A DNA stretch of 33,857 bases, taken from positions 1 through 33,857 of the forward strand of contig NZ_JAIBES010000081.1 in the NCBI RefSeq assembly GCF_019459305.1, written 5' to 3'. Positions within the stretch are counted from its first letter, which is position 1. Each line of letters opens with the position of its first letter. The notes beneath the pieces were generated by a model. It was not told the DNA's origin. It worked only from the letters and a program-made list of their open reading frames with translations, and did no database searches. Of this stretch, positions 18,193 to 25,218 are shown piece after piece. A program made the position numbers and the translations under genes. The DNA is from Sphingopyxis sp. (lineage in GTDB: Bacteria; Pseudomonadota; Alphaproteobacteria; Sphingomonadales; Sphingomonadaceae).

Positions 18193-18942
18193 TCAGTCCG
18201 GGCGCGCCACCTCTTCCTTCAGCGCCTTCGCAATGGCCGCCACCGACGTGGGCGCATAGGCAAAGCCCATATGGCCGCAATCGACTTCGAACTGGCGGTC
18301 GCTCTCTTCGGGCCGGCCGCGCGCGCTATTCACCGCGACGACGCCGTCGGATGCGGACCATAAAGCGAAGGTCGGCATTTCGGGGCGCGGGGCAGGGTGG
18401 AAATCGATCGGGGGGTTGTCGACCGGGTGGCGCGCGACAAGATGGTAGAGCCGCCAGGCACGGTTAGCGCGGCGGCTGCCCGAGAAGGGCGAGCCCAGGG
18501 TGACGACGCGCGCGACCTTGCCCGGATGATGCTTGGCATATTCGCGCGCGTAAATGCCGCCGAGGCTCCAGCCGACCAGCGCGGGGGCGTGGCCGGTACG
18601 GTCGATGATCCATTGGACGCGGGTGTCGATACGTTCAATGATGTCAGGGGTCGCGCCGCGGTTGAAACCGAGGCCCCAAGCGTAGCAGCGAAATCCGGCA
18701 CGGCGCAGATCGGCGCGCAGCGCCTTGGTCGCCCAGTCGCCCGACAGGAAGCCCGGCAGAACCATCACCGGCGGATGGTCGCTGTCGGGATTGGGTTCGG
18801 GCGGCATCGGGCGGATGCGGCCCCACAGCGCGCGCGCCAGACTCGTCACCTCGCGCCATAGCAGCCCCAGCGGCGGGAGCGCGTCGGGATCGGGAATGCG
18901 CGCGGGCCATTCGGCGCGCCGGGTGAGGAGGCTGCGGATCAT
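18193..18942 (-). CDS. Alpha/beta hydrolase (lipase-like)
   Basis: A 249-residue alpha/beta-hydrolase. The nucleophile elbow GWSLGG places Ser126; the oxyanion region is VMVLPGFLSGDW (59-70). The probable acid lies around SASDGVVAV and the His in DCGHMGF. The segment resembles triacylglycerol lipase and PGAP1-type folds that act on esters. No signal peptide is seen. The ATG at 18942 is preferred because it follows AGGG; in-frame starts further upstream fall in or next to the adjacent repeat element. Substrate unknown. Confidence 0.8.
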   Translation of the reverse strand: MIRSLLTRRAEWPARIPDPDALPPLGLLWREVTSLARALWGRIRPMPPEPNPDSDHPPVMVLPGFLSGDWATKALRADLRRAGFRCYAWGLGFNRGATPDIIERIDTRVQWIIDRTGHAPALVGWSLGGIYAREYAKHHPGKVARVVTLGSPFSGSRRANRAWRLYHLVARHPVDNPPIDFHPAPRPEMPTFALWSASDGVVAVNSARGRPEESDRQFEVDCGHMGFAYAPTSVAAIAKALKEEVARPD

Positions 18943-18966
18943 GGTCGGCCCTATAGCAGAATTCGT

Positions 18967-19051
18967 ACCCATGCGAAGGCAGGGGTCCATCTCCCGCCGG
19001 TCCGATCTTGCAACGACCGGAGATGGATCTCCGTCTTCGCGGGGACATGGC
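18967..19051. repeat. Intergenic inverted-repeat element, family C
   Basis: Arms CCCATGCGAAGGCAGGGGTCC... and the inverse (CTTCGCGGGGACATGG) flank an inner pair GGTCCATCTCC / GGAGATGGATC. It sits between two minus-strand genes, the sugar dehydrogenase and the alpha/beta hydrolase. The element is non-coding and is a different sequence family from the other repeats in the window. Confidence 0.75.
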
Positions 19052-19064
19052 TATGTGGCTTGCT

Positions 19065-20237
19065 TCACTTCTCTGGAACCAGCTTCACCAGCTTGCCATT
19101 CTCGCCATCGGTCAGCAGCCACACGGAGCCGTCATCGCGCACCTCGACCTCGCGGATGCGAGTGCCGAAGTCCCAGCGATCGGCCTTGCTCAGCCCGTCG
19201 CCATTGATGCTGGCGCGGACCAGGCCTTCGCCCGAAAGGGCGCCCATCAGCAGGCTGTTCTTCCAGCCGGGATAAAGGTCGCCGCCGTACCAGGCGAGGC
19301 CGCCGGGCGAGACTGCGGGATTCCACCACAGCTTCGGCGCCGCAAATTCGCGCCGCGTCGAGTGATCGGGGATCGCGCTGCCATTATAATGGTCGCCGTT
19401 TGACACGAGCGGCCAGCCATGATTGGCTCCGCGCTCGACCAGGTTGATCTCGTCGCCATGGCGCGGTCCCATTTCCTGATTCCACAGCTTCCCCGCACCG
19501 TCAAAGGTCAGCCCGAGAATATTGCGGTGGCCCAGCGACCAAATCTGGGCGGTGACGCCGCCCTGCGCCGCGAACGGATTGTCGGTCGGAACACTGCCAT
19601 CGGGCCTTAGCCGGACGATCTTGCCCAGCGTGCCGCTCATGTCCTGCGCCGGTTCCATCTTTTGCCGGTCGCCCGAGCCGATGAACAGATATTGCCCGTC
19701 GGGCGAGAAGGCGAGGCGGTGCGAATAGTGGCCTTTGCCGCTGACTTTTGGCGACTGCGTCCAGATCGTCTTGAGCCCCTCCAGCCGCGGCGCGGCGCCC
19801 TGCACCAGCTTTGCCATGCCGACGACGGCGCCCGCCGTATCGCCTTCTCCCGCTTCCGCCCAGCTCAGGTATACCGTGCCGCTGGTTGCGAAATCGGGGG
19901 CAACGATGACGTCGCCCAATCCGCCCTGGCCGCCATAGGCCACCATCGGTACGCCCGCGACTTCGAGCGTCGGGCCGTTTTCTTGCCACAGCTTCAGCTT
20001 GCCCGACTTCTCGGTGATCAGCGCGCCGCGAGTGCCGGGTATGAAGGTCATCGCCCAGGGTTCGTTGAAACTCGCAACCTCTTGCACGGTGAACGGCGCG
20101 TCGGCGACCGGGGTCGCCGGGTGCTCACCAGAGGCGTCGAGCGCCGCGGGATCGGCGGCTTTGCTCGACGTCGTGCTGGCGGAGCAGGCGCCCGCGGCAA
20201 GCGCGGCGGCGAGGGCGAGGAGCGGCAATGATTTCAT
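19065..20237 (-). CDS. PQQ-dependent aldose/soluble glucose dehydrogenase-type lipoprotein
   Basis: A 390-residue six-bladed beta-propeller of the GSDH/YliI (aldose sugar dehydrogenase) family, which oxidises sugars with PQQ. The N-terminus KSLPLLALAAALAAGACSAS is a signal peptide with a lipobox-like AGAC, predicting a lipid-anchored periplasmic protein. Family motifs are FNEPWAMTFIPG near residue 60, GGQGGLGDVIVAP, KGHYSHRLAFSPDG, FIGSGDRQ, WSLGHRNILGLTFD and MGPRHGDEINL, which include the His and Asp used for PQQ/Ca binding and catalysis. The ATG at 20237 begins the signal peptide; the longer frame upstream runs through a repeat element and into the sigma factor gene. The physiological sugar is unknown. 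Confidence 0.88.
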   Translation of the reverse strand: MKSLPLLALAAALAAGACSASTTSSKAADPAALDASGEHPATPVADAPFTVQEVASFNEPWAMTFIPGTRGALITEKSGKLKLWQENGPTLEVAGVPMVAYGGQGGLGDVIVAPDFATSGTVYLSWAEAGEGDTAGAVVGMAKLVQGAAPRLEGLKTIWTQSPKVSGKGHYSHRLAFSPDGQYLFIGSGDRQKMEPAQDMSGTLGKIVRLRPDGSVPTDNPFAAQGGVTAQIWSLGHRNILGLTFDGAGKLWNQEMGPRHGDEINLVERGANHGWPLVSNGDHYNGSAIPDHSTRREFAAPKLWWNPAVSPGGLAWYGGDLYPGWKNSLLMGALSGEGLVRASINGDGLSKADRWDFGTRIREVEVRDDGSVWLLTDGENGKLVKLVPEK

Positions 20238-20309
20238 GGCAAGAAGCTCGCTTTGCTGGGGAAAGATGCGCCAATCTGGCGCGGCGACGCGGCAAAGTCG
20301 AGTACCCAA

Positions 20310-20402
20310 ATCCGTTTGCCCTGAGCTTGTCGAAGGGCTGTCTTTTCCTTCGGGCGCCGCCGGAAGAAGGACGGTGCTTAGACAAACTCGGTACGAACGG
20401 AA
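20310..20402. repeat. Intergenic inverted-repeat element, family D
   Basis: Left arm TCCGTTTGCCCTGAGCTTGTC and right arm GACAAACTCGGTACGAACGGA are imperfect inverse copies, about 92 bases in all. The TGAGCTTGTCGAAG core is a repeat seen widely in alphaproteobacterial intergenic DNA. It sits between the sigma factor gene and the downstream dehydrogenase gene, both on the minus strand, and may help end transcription. Confidence 0.75.
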
Positions 20403-20421
20403 ATGAAAGCCTAACCTCGGA

Positions 20422-21051
20422 TCAGCGGCTTGCCGCCTCACGCCGCGCGGTGATGATCTCGACGCTGTCCATGATCGCATCGACCGCTTCGCTAGCAGGC
20501 GGCGCGTCGGCGCGCTTTTGGGAGAACTGCCCGCTGTTCATAATCTCTTCGAGCGCGGCGCGGGCGCGCGAAACGCGACTTTTCATCGTGCCGAGCGCGC
20601 AATCGCAGATACTCGCGGCCTCCTCATAGGACATGCCGCCGGCACCGACGAGAATTAGCGCCTCGCGCTGGTCCTGCGGCAATTCCATCAGCCCGCGTTG
20701 CAGATCGGCCATTTCGCCGCTGTCTTCTTGATTGGCGGGGGTCGACATCGTGCGTTCGACCGCGGTTTCGTCATATTCGCCGACGAACTTATTGCGGCGC
20801 ATCTGCGACAAGAAGGTGTTGCGCAGGATGACAAAGGTCCACGCCTTGATCGATGTGCCGCGTTCGAACCGATCGCGCGACGCCCACGCCTTGACCATCG
20901 TGTCCTGCGTCAAATCGTCGGCGAGATCGGGGCTTCCCGACAGACTGCGGCCATAAGCGCGCAAATGCGGGATGACCGCGGCGAGCAATGCCTTGAATTC
21001 GGTATCGGACAGGCTGTCGCCGTTTTGCGACGCCGGAGCGGCCCCCGACAT
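20422..21051 (-). CDS. ecfG: EcfG-type general stress response sigma factor
   Basis: A 209-residue extracytoplasmic-function sigma factor of the alphaproteobacterial EcfG class (ECF15), which directs RNA polymerase to GGAAC-N16/17-CGTT promoters. Region 2 spans about residues 20-95 (HLRAYGRSL, DLTQDTMVKAW, AWTFVILRNTFLSQMRRNK), and region 4 about 120-175 (ALILVGAGGMSYEEAASICDCALGTMKSRVSRAR). The short C-terminal tail is typical. Its ATG overlaps the nepR stop by one base (TAATG), so sigma and anti-sigma are coupled. It is presumably held inactive by NepR until phosphorylated PhyR removes NepR. Confidence 0.95.
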   Translation of the reverse strand: MSGAAPASQNGDSLSDTEFKALLAAVIPHLRAYGRSLSGSPDLADDLTQDTMVKAWASRDRFERGTSIKAWTFVILRNTFLSQMRRNKFVGEYDETAVERTMSTPANQEDSGEMADLQRGLMELPQDQREALILVGAGGMSYEEAASICDCALGTMKSRVSRARAALEEIMNSGQFSQKRADAPPASEAVDAIMDSVEIITARREAASR

Positions 21052-21305
21052 TATTGCTTCGAGCTTTTCTGATCGAGTTGCGACAAGAGGTCGAGCATAT
21101 GATCGGGCAATTGTTCTGAAACGATGTTGCCATAGATCATGCGCAGCTTAGCGCTGACGGGTTCGGGCGCCTGACGACCCGTCAGCGTGCGATGCCATTC
21201 GTCGCTGTCGGTGCCGGGAAAGCTGCCTTGCTTGCGATTTGGCGCATCAGCCCCCGGGGGCGGGGTGCCCGTGCCGTTCGACCTGTTGTTGCCTTGCGTA
21301 GCCAT
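21051..21305 (-). CDS. nepR: NepR-type anti-sigma factor
   Basis: An 84-residue protein whose C-terminal half (KLRMIYGNIVSEQLPDHMLDLL) carries the conserved amphipathic helices by which NepR grips EcfG or PhyR. The N-terminal 45 residues are low-complexity and probably disordered, as is usual for the family. The start at 21305 is the first ATG after the EcfG-type promoter; a longer open frame upstream would include the promoter itself. It is encoded directly before ecfG with one base of overlap, the arrangement found across Alphaproteobacteria. Confidence 0.92.
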   Translation of the reverse strand: MATQGNNRSNGTGTPPPGADAPNRKQGSFPGTDSDEWHRTLTGRQAPEPVSAKLRMIYGNIVSEQLPDHMLDLLSQLDQKSSKQ

Positions 21306-21313
21306 GTCGGAGC

Positions 21314-21338
21314 AACGACGAAAAGCGCCGCTGGTTCC
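21314..21338 (-). promoter_or_regulatory. EcfG-dependent promoter of nepR-ecfG
   Basis: On the minus strand GGAAC (21338-21334) is followed by a 16-base spacer and CGTT (21317-21314), an exact match to the established EcfG consensus. It lies 9 bases before the nepR ATG and implies autoregulation of the operon. A start of transcription just before or at the ATG would make the nepR leader very short. Confidence 0.85.
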
Positions 21339-21477
21339 CGACGGTTGCTTTTTTTGCGACGAAACCGTTGCCAAGATGCCACAGCGGCCCTATTCGAGGT
21401 GCCGCGTAGGCGACCAGGCTTGCGGCGAGGGGTTATACTTTGCCTTTGCTGCATGGCGGAAGGCTGGAGAACGTCGC

Positions 21478-21897
21478 TTGCTTTCCGTCATCTATATAAG
21501 CGTTGCCGATCCGTTGATCGGCGAACAGGATATTGCCGCCCTTCTGGTTCAGGCGCGTCGCAACAATCAACGTGACGCGCTCACCGGCGCGCTGATTTTC
21601 AACGGTCATAATTTTCTGCAACTGCTTGAAGGTCCAGCGGACAAGGTCGGTGCCTGTCTGGCGGTGATCCGCAGCGATCCGCGGCATAGCGGGATGGTGG
21701 AACTTCGCCGCCGCGAAATCGCGGAACGCGCCTTCGCCGAATGGACAATGCTCTATGATCCGCAGTTCCGCGGCCATGACGACGCCTTGTCGCGTTTGGC
21801 GGGCAGCGGACGTCTGGACCCGCAGGATGCTTTGATGATGGAGAATTTCATCGCGCTGGGACGCCGCACGCGTCCTTCTGGAGCGACCGGCAATTGA
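21478..21897 (+). CDS. Stand-alone BLUF domain blue-light sensor
   Basis: A 139-residue protein consisting of a BLUF (FAD-binding blue-light) domain and a short helical tail. All photocycle residues are present with the same spacing as in AppA: Tyr6, Asn30, Gln48 (in FLQLLEGP), Trp89 and Met91 (in EWTMLY). It should therefore bind flavin and respond to blue light. The start is taken as the TTG at 21478, because GGAG lies 8-9 bases upstream and BLUF domains start this close to their first strand. A frame open to an ATG at 21304 would overlap the divergent nepR start and promoter. No output domain is present, so it must act through a partner. It lies inside the general stress response locus. 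Confidence 0.85.
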   Translation: MLSVIYISVADPLIGEQDIAALLVQARRNNQRDALTGALIFNGHNFLQLLEGPADKVGACLAVIRSDPRHSGMVELRRREIAERAFAEWTMLYDPQFRGHDDALSRLAGSGRLDPQDALMMENFIALGRRTRPSGATGN

Positions 21898-22084
21898 CGG
21901 CTGCCCGCCGCTTTTTCGGCCGGTGCCGCGGTTCCGGTTTGCATCGGCCGCACGACCCGCTAAGCCTGATCTGCCAATTGATCGTTGTCCCTAAAAACAA
22001 GGCTATAGTATCAACGATATAACGCCCCAAGCGCCCGGCGCTGAACCGCTCGACGATGCCAGCTTTAAACAGGAGTTGGCGGCG

Positions 22085-22639
22085 ATGCTGCCGCATCTGC
22101 GCGCTTTTGGCCGCAGCCTCTGCGGCAACGCCGACCTGGCCGACGATCTCGTTCAGGAAACGATGCTCAAGGCGTGGAAGGCGCGCGCGCAATATGTGCC
22201 GGGTCCGGCCAGCATGAAAAGCTGGGCGTTCGTTATCCTGCGTAATTGTTTCCTGTCGCAGATGCGGCGCAAGAAATTCACCGCCGAATATGACGAACTC
22301 GCAGCCGAACGGCTGCTCGTCGCCCCCGATGACCAGGATGATAGCCTGCATCTGGCCGACGTCCAGCGCGCCTTGTTGATGCTGCCCGTCGACCAGCGCG
22401 AGGCGCTGGTGCTGATCGGGGCGGGACAACTGTCCTATGAGGAAGGCGCCGCGATCTGCGACTGCGCGGTGGGGACAATGAAAAGCCGCGTGTCGCGCGC
22501 GCGCGCAGCGTTGCAGACGATCCTCGAGAGCGGTACCATGCCGCGGCGCAGTAGCGACGAACTCGCGTCGAGCGAAGTGTTCCGCTCGATCATGGACGAC
22601 GTCGATTATCTGACCGCAAACGGGCCTGGCCGCGAATAA
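22085..22639 (+). CDS. Second EcfG-like sigma factor, N-terminus uncertain
   Basis: A paralogue of the EcfG sigma factor encoded 1.1 kb away: HLRAFGRSLCG, DLVQETMLKAW, AFVILRNCFLSQMRRKKF and ALVLIGAGQLSYEEGAAICDCAVGTMKSRVSRAR match it almost block for block. From the ATG at 22085 (184 residues, AGGAG nine bases upstream) the first part of helix 1 is missing. The in-frame codons before it (LDDASFKQEL) still resemble the paralogue (LSDTEFKALL) back to about 22040, yet contain no ATG or GTG, and the only TTG (22076) abuts AGGAG. Translation may begin at a rare codon (ATC at 22010 has AAGG seven bases upstream), or the gene was truncated. In Caulobacter a second paralogue (SigU) exists beside SigT. 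Confidence 0.85.
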   Translation: MLPHLRAFGRSLCGNADLADDLVQETMLKAWKARAQYVPGPASMKSWAFVILRNCFLSQMRRKKFTAEYDELAAERLLVAPDDQDDSLHLADVQRALLMLPVDQREALVLIGAGQLSYEEGAAICDCAVGTMKSRVSRARAALQTILESGTMPRRSSDELASSEVFRSIMDDVDYLTANGPGRE

Positions 22640-22645
22640 GCCCGG

Positions 22646-23440
22646 TTACGCCGCCAGCTGGGGCGTAAACAGCAGGCTCTGGCTGATCGCTGCGCGCACC
22701 GTATTCTCGCGGAACGGTTTCGAGATCAGGAAGGTCGGCTCGACCCTCCCGCCGGTCAGCAGCCGTTCGGGAAAGGCGGTGATGAAGATCGCGGGTACCG
22801 GCGCGATCGCCAAAATATCCTGTACCGCGTCGATCCCCGACGACCCATCGGCGAGCTGAATATCGGCCAGCACCAGCCCGGCATCGGTTGATTCGAAGGC
22901 GGCGACCGCGTCGGCGTGCGTGGTGGCGACGCCAGCGACGGTGTGGCCAAGGTTGCGGACGATCTGTTCGAGTTCCATCGCGATCAACGGCTCGTCTTCG
23001 ATAATCAGCACCGAGGTACAAGACTCGCGGTCGAGGTCCGCGACCGCTTCGCCGAGCAAAGTTTCGACCGTCTCGTCATCGGTTCCGGTGATGATCGAAG
23101 CTTCGCCGACCGAAAAGCCTTCGAGCGCGGTCAGCAGCAATATCTGACGGCCCAAGGGTGTGATCTGCGCCAGCCTTTTGTTTGCAGCACGCACGAAGGG
23201 ATCTTCGCCGTCGTCGCTGCCTTCGCCGTCATCGATGTAGGCGCTTTCCCAGATGCGGTGGAAATTGCGATACAGGTCGATGCGGGTGCCGTTGCCCGCG
23301 CTGAATTCGTCAGGGGCGGCCACGATGACTTCCAGTGTCGTATGCACAAAATTGTCGCCATGCTGCTGGCTGCCGGTCAGCGCGCGCGCGTAACGGCGCA
23401 AATACGGTAAATGTCCGCGAAGCTCTTCACCCAATGGCAT
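22646..23440 (-). CDS. phyR: General stress response regulator PhyR
   Basis: A 264-residue anti-anti-sigma factor: an EcfG-like domain (residues 1-135, with sigma 2-like RGHLPYLRRYARALTGS and sigma 4-like LLLTALEGFSVGEASIITG) fused to a receiver domain (142-260). The phosphoacceptor is Asp193 (LADIQLADG), with acidic Glu148/Asp149, Thr221 (FITAF) and Lys241 (SKPF). Phosphorylation opens the protein so that it sequesters NepR and frees EcfG. The ATG at 23440 follows an excellent GGGAGGT site. It converges on the second sigma gene with 6 bases between them, and diverges from a histidine kinase gene. Confidence 0.96.
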   Translation of the reverse strand: MPLGEELRGHLPYLRRYARALTGSQQHGDNFVHTTLEVIVAAPDEFSAGNGTRIDLYRNFHRIWESAYIDDGEGSDDGEDPFVRAANKRLAQITPLGRQILLLTALEGFSVGEASIITGTDDETVETLLGEAVADLDRESCTSVLIIEDEPLIAMELEQIVRNLGHTVAGVATTHADAVAAFESTDAGLVLADIQLADGSSGIDAVQDILAIAPVPAIFITAFPERLLTGGRVEPTFLISKPFRENTVRAAISQSLLFTPQLAA

Positions 23441-23466
23441 TTATTACCTCCCGCTTTGAACCGTCA

Positions 23467-23492
23467 TACGCGTCCGCGCGCGCGACGGTTCC
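23467..23492 (-). promoter_or_regulatory. Probable EcfG-dependent promoter of phyR
   Basis: On the minus strand GGAAC (23492-23488) is followed by a 17-base spacer and CGTA (23470-23467). The -35 is exact and the -10 differs from CGTT in one base. It is 26 bases from the phyR start codon. Confidence 0.6.
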
Positions 23493-23647
23493 GCAAAATT
23501 GAATCAAAAATGCGCGACGAAGCGCTGCAACTTGTCATCGTGCGATGCGTAGAGTCAGCCGGGACGCCTTCGCGCTATCGGTAAGTCAGTGGAATTACGC
23601 CGCTTTCCTGATCCGATGGCAAACAGACTTTTTTAGGGACCATATTC

Positions 23648-25168
23648 ATGGCAGAGCGGCCCGCAGGATCCGGAGGACGTGAGGGGCATCAGTTGGCGGA
23701 CGGAGGTTATGCAGGTCCGGAACAGGCCGAACGCCTGCGCCTCGATACGCTTCGCGAATACCGGATACTCGACACCGGCCCGGAGGAAGCGTTCGACCGC
23801 GTCACCAAGATGGTCGCCGACCTTTATGACGCGCCGATCGCGCTGGTCTCGCTGGTCGATGATTGCCGCCAGTGGTTCAAATCCTCTTACGGCCTCGACG
23901 TCTCTGAAACGCCGCGCGACATCAGTTTTTGCCAATATGTGATCGCCGAAGACAAGCCGGTGGTCATTGTCGATGTGCTGGGTGACGAGCGCTTTCGCGA
24001 TAATCCGCTGGTGACCGGCGATCCGTTCATTCGTTTCTACGCCGGCGTACCGCTGCGCGCCTATAACGGAACCATATTGGGCACCCTGTGCGTGATCGAT
24101 CGCAAGGAGCGGCCGGTGCTGGTCGAGCGCGAACTGGAACGGCTCGAGGATTTCGCCGCGATCATCATGGCCGAGGCCGACCTGCGGCGCATCGTCGCCG
24201 AACGCGACGAGGCGCGGCAGACGCTGGAGCGCGCGCTCGACTTTTCGGGCATCGCGACCTGGCGCTATGACGCGCGAACCGGATCGATCAATTGGGGCGG
24301 TGCGGCTGCCGAGCTTTGGGGAGCGGACTTTGCTACCGCGCTGGCCGATATCGACGGCTTTTATGAGCGACTGCTTCCCGACGACCGCGACATGGTGCGC
24401 AGTGTGCTTGGTGGATCGGTCGAGAGCGGCACCCATTATGCAACCGAATATCGCATCCAGCATCCCGAACGCGGGGTGCGCTGGATCGCGGTCCGCGCCG
24501 ACTGGGACGTTAACACGACCGACGCGATCCTGACCGGGATCAGCATCGACATCACCGAACAGAAAAGCCGCCAGGAAAATGCCAATCTGTTGATGCGCGA
24601 ATTGCACCACCGGATGCGCAATTTGTTCGCGACGGTCAGTGCGATCATTTCGCTGACGCGCCACGCGGCGACCGATGTCGACGATTATGTCGAGCGGATC
24701 ACCGGTCGGCTCGATGCGCTTAATCGCGCGCAGAATGTCCTGCTTGGCGCGAACTTCATGACCGGGTCGATGCACGCGCTGCTGCGCGAGGTCGAGGCGG
24801 CCTTTCCGCGCATCCGCTGGTCTGGGCCGGACCTGCTGCTGCCCGAAAACGCGCTGGTCGCGATGGCGCTGGTGTTCAACGAACTGGCGACCAACGCGGT
24901 CAAGCATGGCGCACTGTCGGGCGCGAGTGGCGACGTCGATATCCAATGGACCCAGGATCCGGAAGGCAGCGATCCGCGGCTGTTCCGGCTGACCTGGACC
25001 GAAACCGGCAATGACGGCCCGATCGGGCCGCCCGAGAAGACCAGCTTCGGCACCCTGTTGATGGAACGCAGCGTCCGCAACAATCTGGGCGGTACGATCG
25101 AGCGGCGGTGGGAACCGACCGGGTTGTTCCTCGACATCACCTTGCCCGCGCGGTGGCGCGACGCCTGA
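23648..25168 (+). CDS. GAF-PAS sensor histidine kinase, HWE family
   Basis: A 506-residue soluble kinase, the probable phosphodonor for PhyR. Domains in order: GAF (about 40-185, LREYRILDTGPEEAFDRV opening), PAS (about 195-305, ending in GISIDITEQ), the dimerisation/phosphotransfer helix with ELHHRMRN (probable phospho-His321), and the ATPase domain with the N-box NELATNAVKHG (411-421). WTE at 450-452 together with HRMRN identifies the HWE class, the class that feeds PhyR in many alphaproteobacteria. No membrane segment is present, so it senses a cytoplasmic signal. AGGGA precedes the ATG. I see no EcfG-type promoter before it. Confidence 0.9.
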   Translation: MAERPAGSGGREGHQLADGGYAGPEQAERLRLDTLREYRILDTGPEEAFDRVTKMVADLYDAPIALVSLVDDCRQWFKSSYGLDVSETPRDISFCQYVIAEDKPVVIVDVLGDERFRDNPLVTGDPFIRFYAGVPLRAYNGTILGTLCVIDRKERPVLVERELERLEDFAAIIMAEADLRRIVAERDEARQTLERALDFSGIATWRYDARTGSINWGGAAAELWGADFATALADIDGFYERLLPDDRDMVRSVLGGSVESGTHYATEYRIQHPERGVRWIAVRADWDVNTTDAILTGISIDITEQKSRQENANLLMRELHHRMRNLFATVSAIISLTRHAATDVDDYVERITGRLDALNRAQNVLLGANFMTGSMHALLREVEAAFPRIRWSGPDLLLPENALVAMALVFNELATNAVKHGALSGASGDVDIQWTQDPEGSDPRLFRLTWTETGNDGPIGPPEKTSFGTLLMERSVRNNLGGTIERRWEPTGLFLDITLPARWRDA

Positions 25169-25183
25169 CCGCGCCAGAGCGGT

Positions 25184-25212
25184 TTGTTCCTTGTATGTTC
25201 CTATGCTATGTA
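25184..25212 (+). promoter_or_regulatory. SOS promoter: LexA box overlapping a leaderless promoter
   Basis: GTTC (25186-25189), a 7-base spacer and GTTC (25197-25200) form an exact match to the alphaproteobacterial LexA box. The same stretch reads as a -35 TTGTTC (25184-25189), a 17-base spacer and a -10 TATGTA (25207-25212). This would start transcription at or next to the A of the ATG at 25219, in agreement with the absence of any Shine-Dalgarno. LexA bound here would cover the -35 and spacer. Confidence 0.75.
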
Positions 25213-25218
25213 TAGCAA

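Noticed and set aside
18190-18195. TGATCA palindrome formed by two abutting stop codons
   Set aside because: It is a chance result of two convergent genes ending side by side; no further structure surrounds it.
21304-21477. N-terminal extension of the BLUF protein from an ATG at 21304
   Set aside because: It would overlap the nepR start and its exact EcfG promoter, encodes no conserved sequence, and lacks a ribosome site.
23633-24946. A 437-codon frame opposite the histidine kinase
   Set aside because: The kinase has complete GAF, PAS and HWE motifs; the antisense frame is a shadow.
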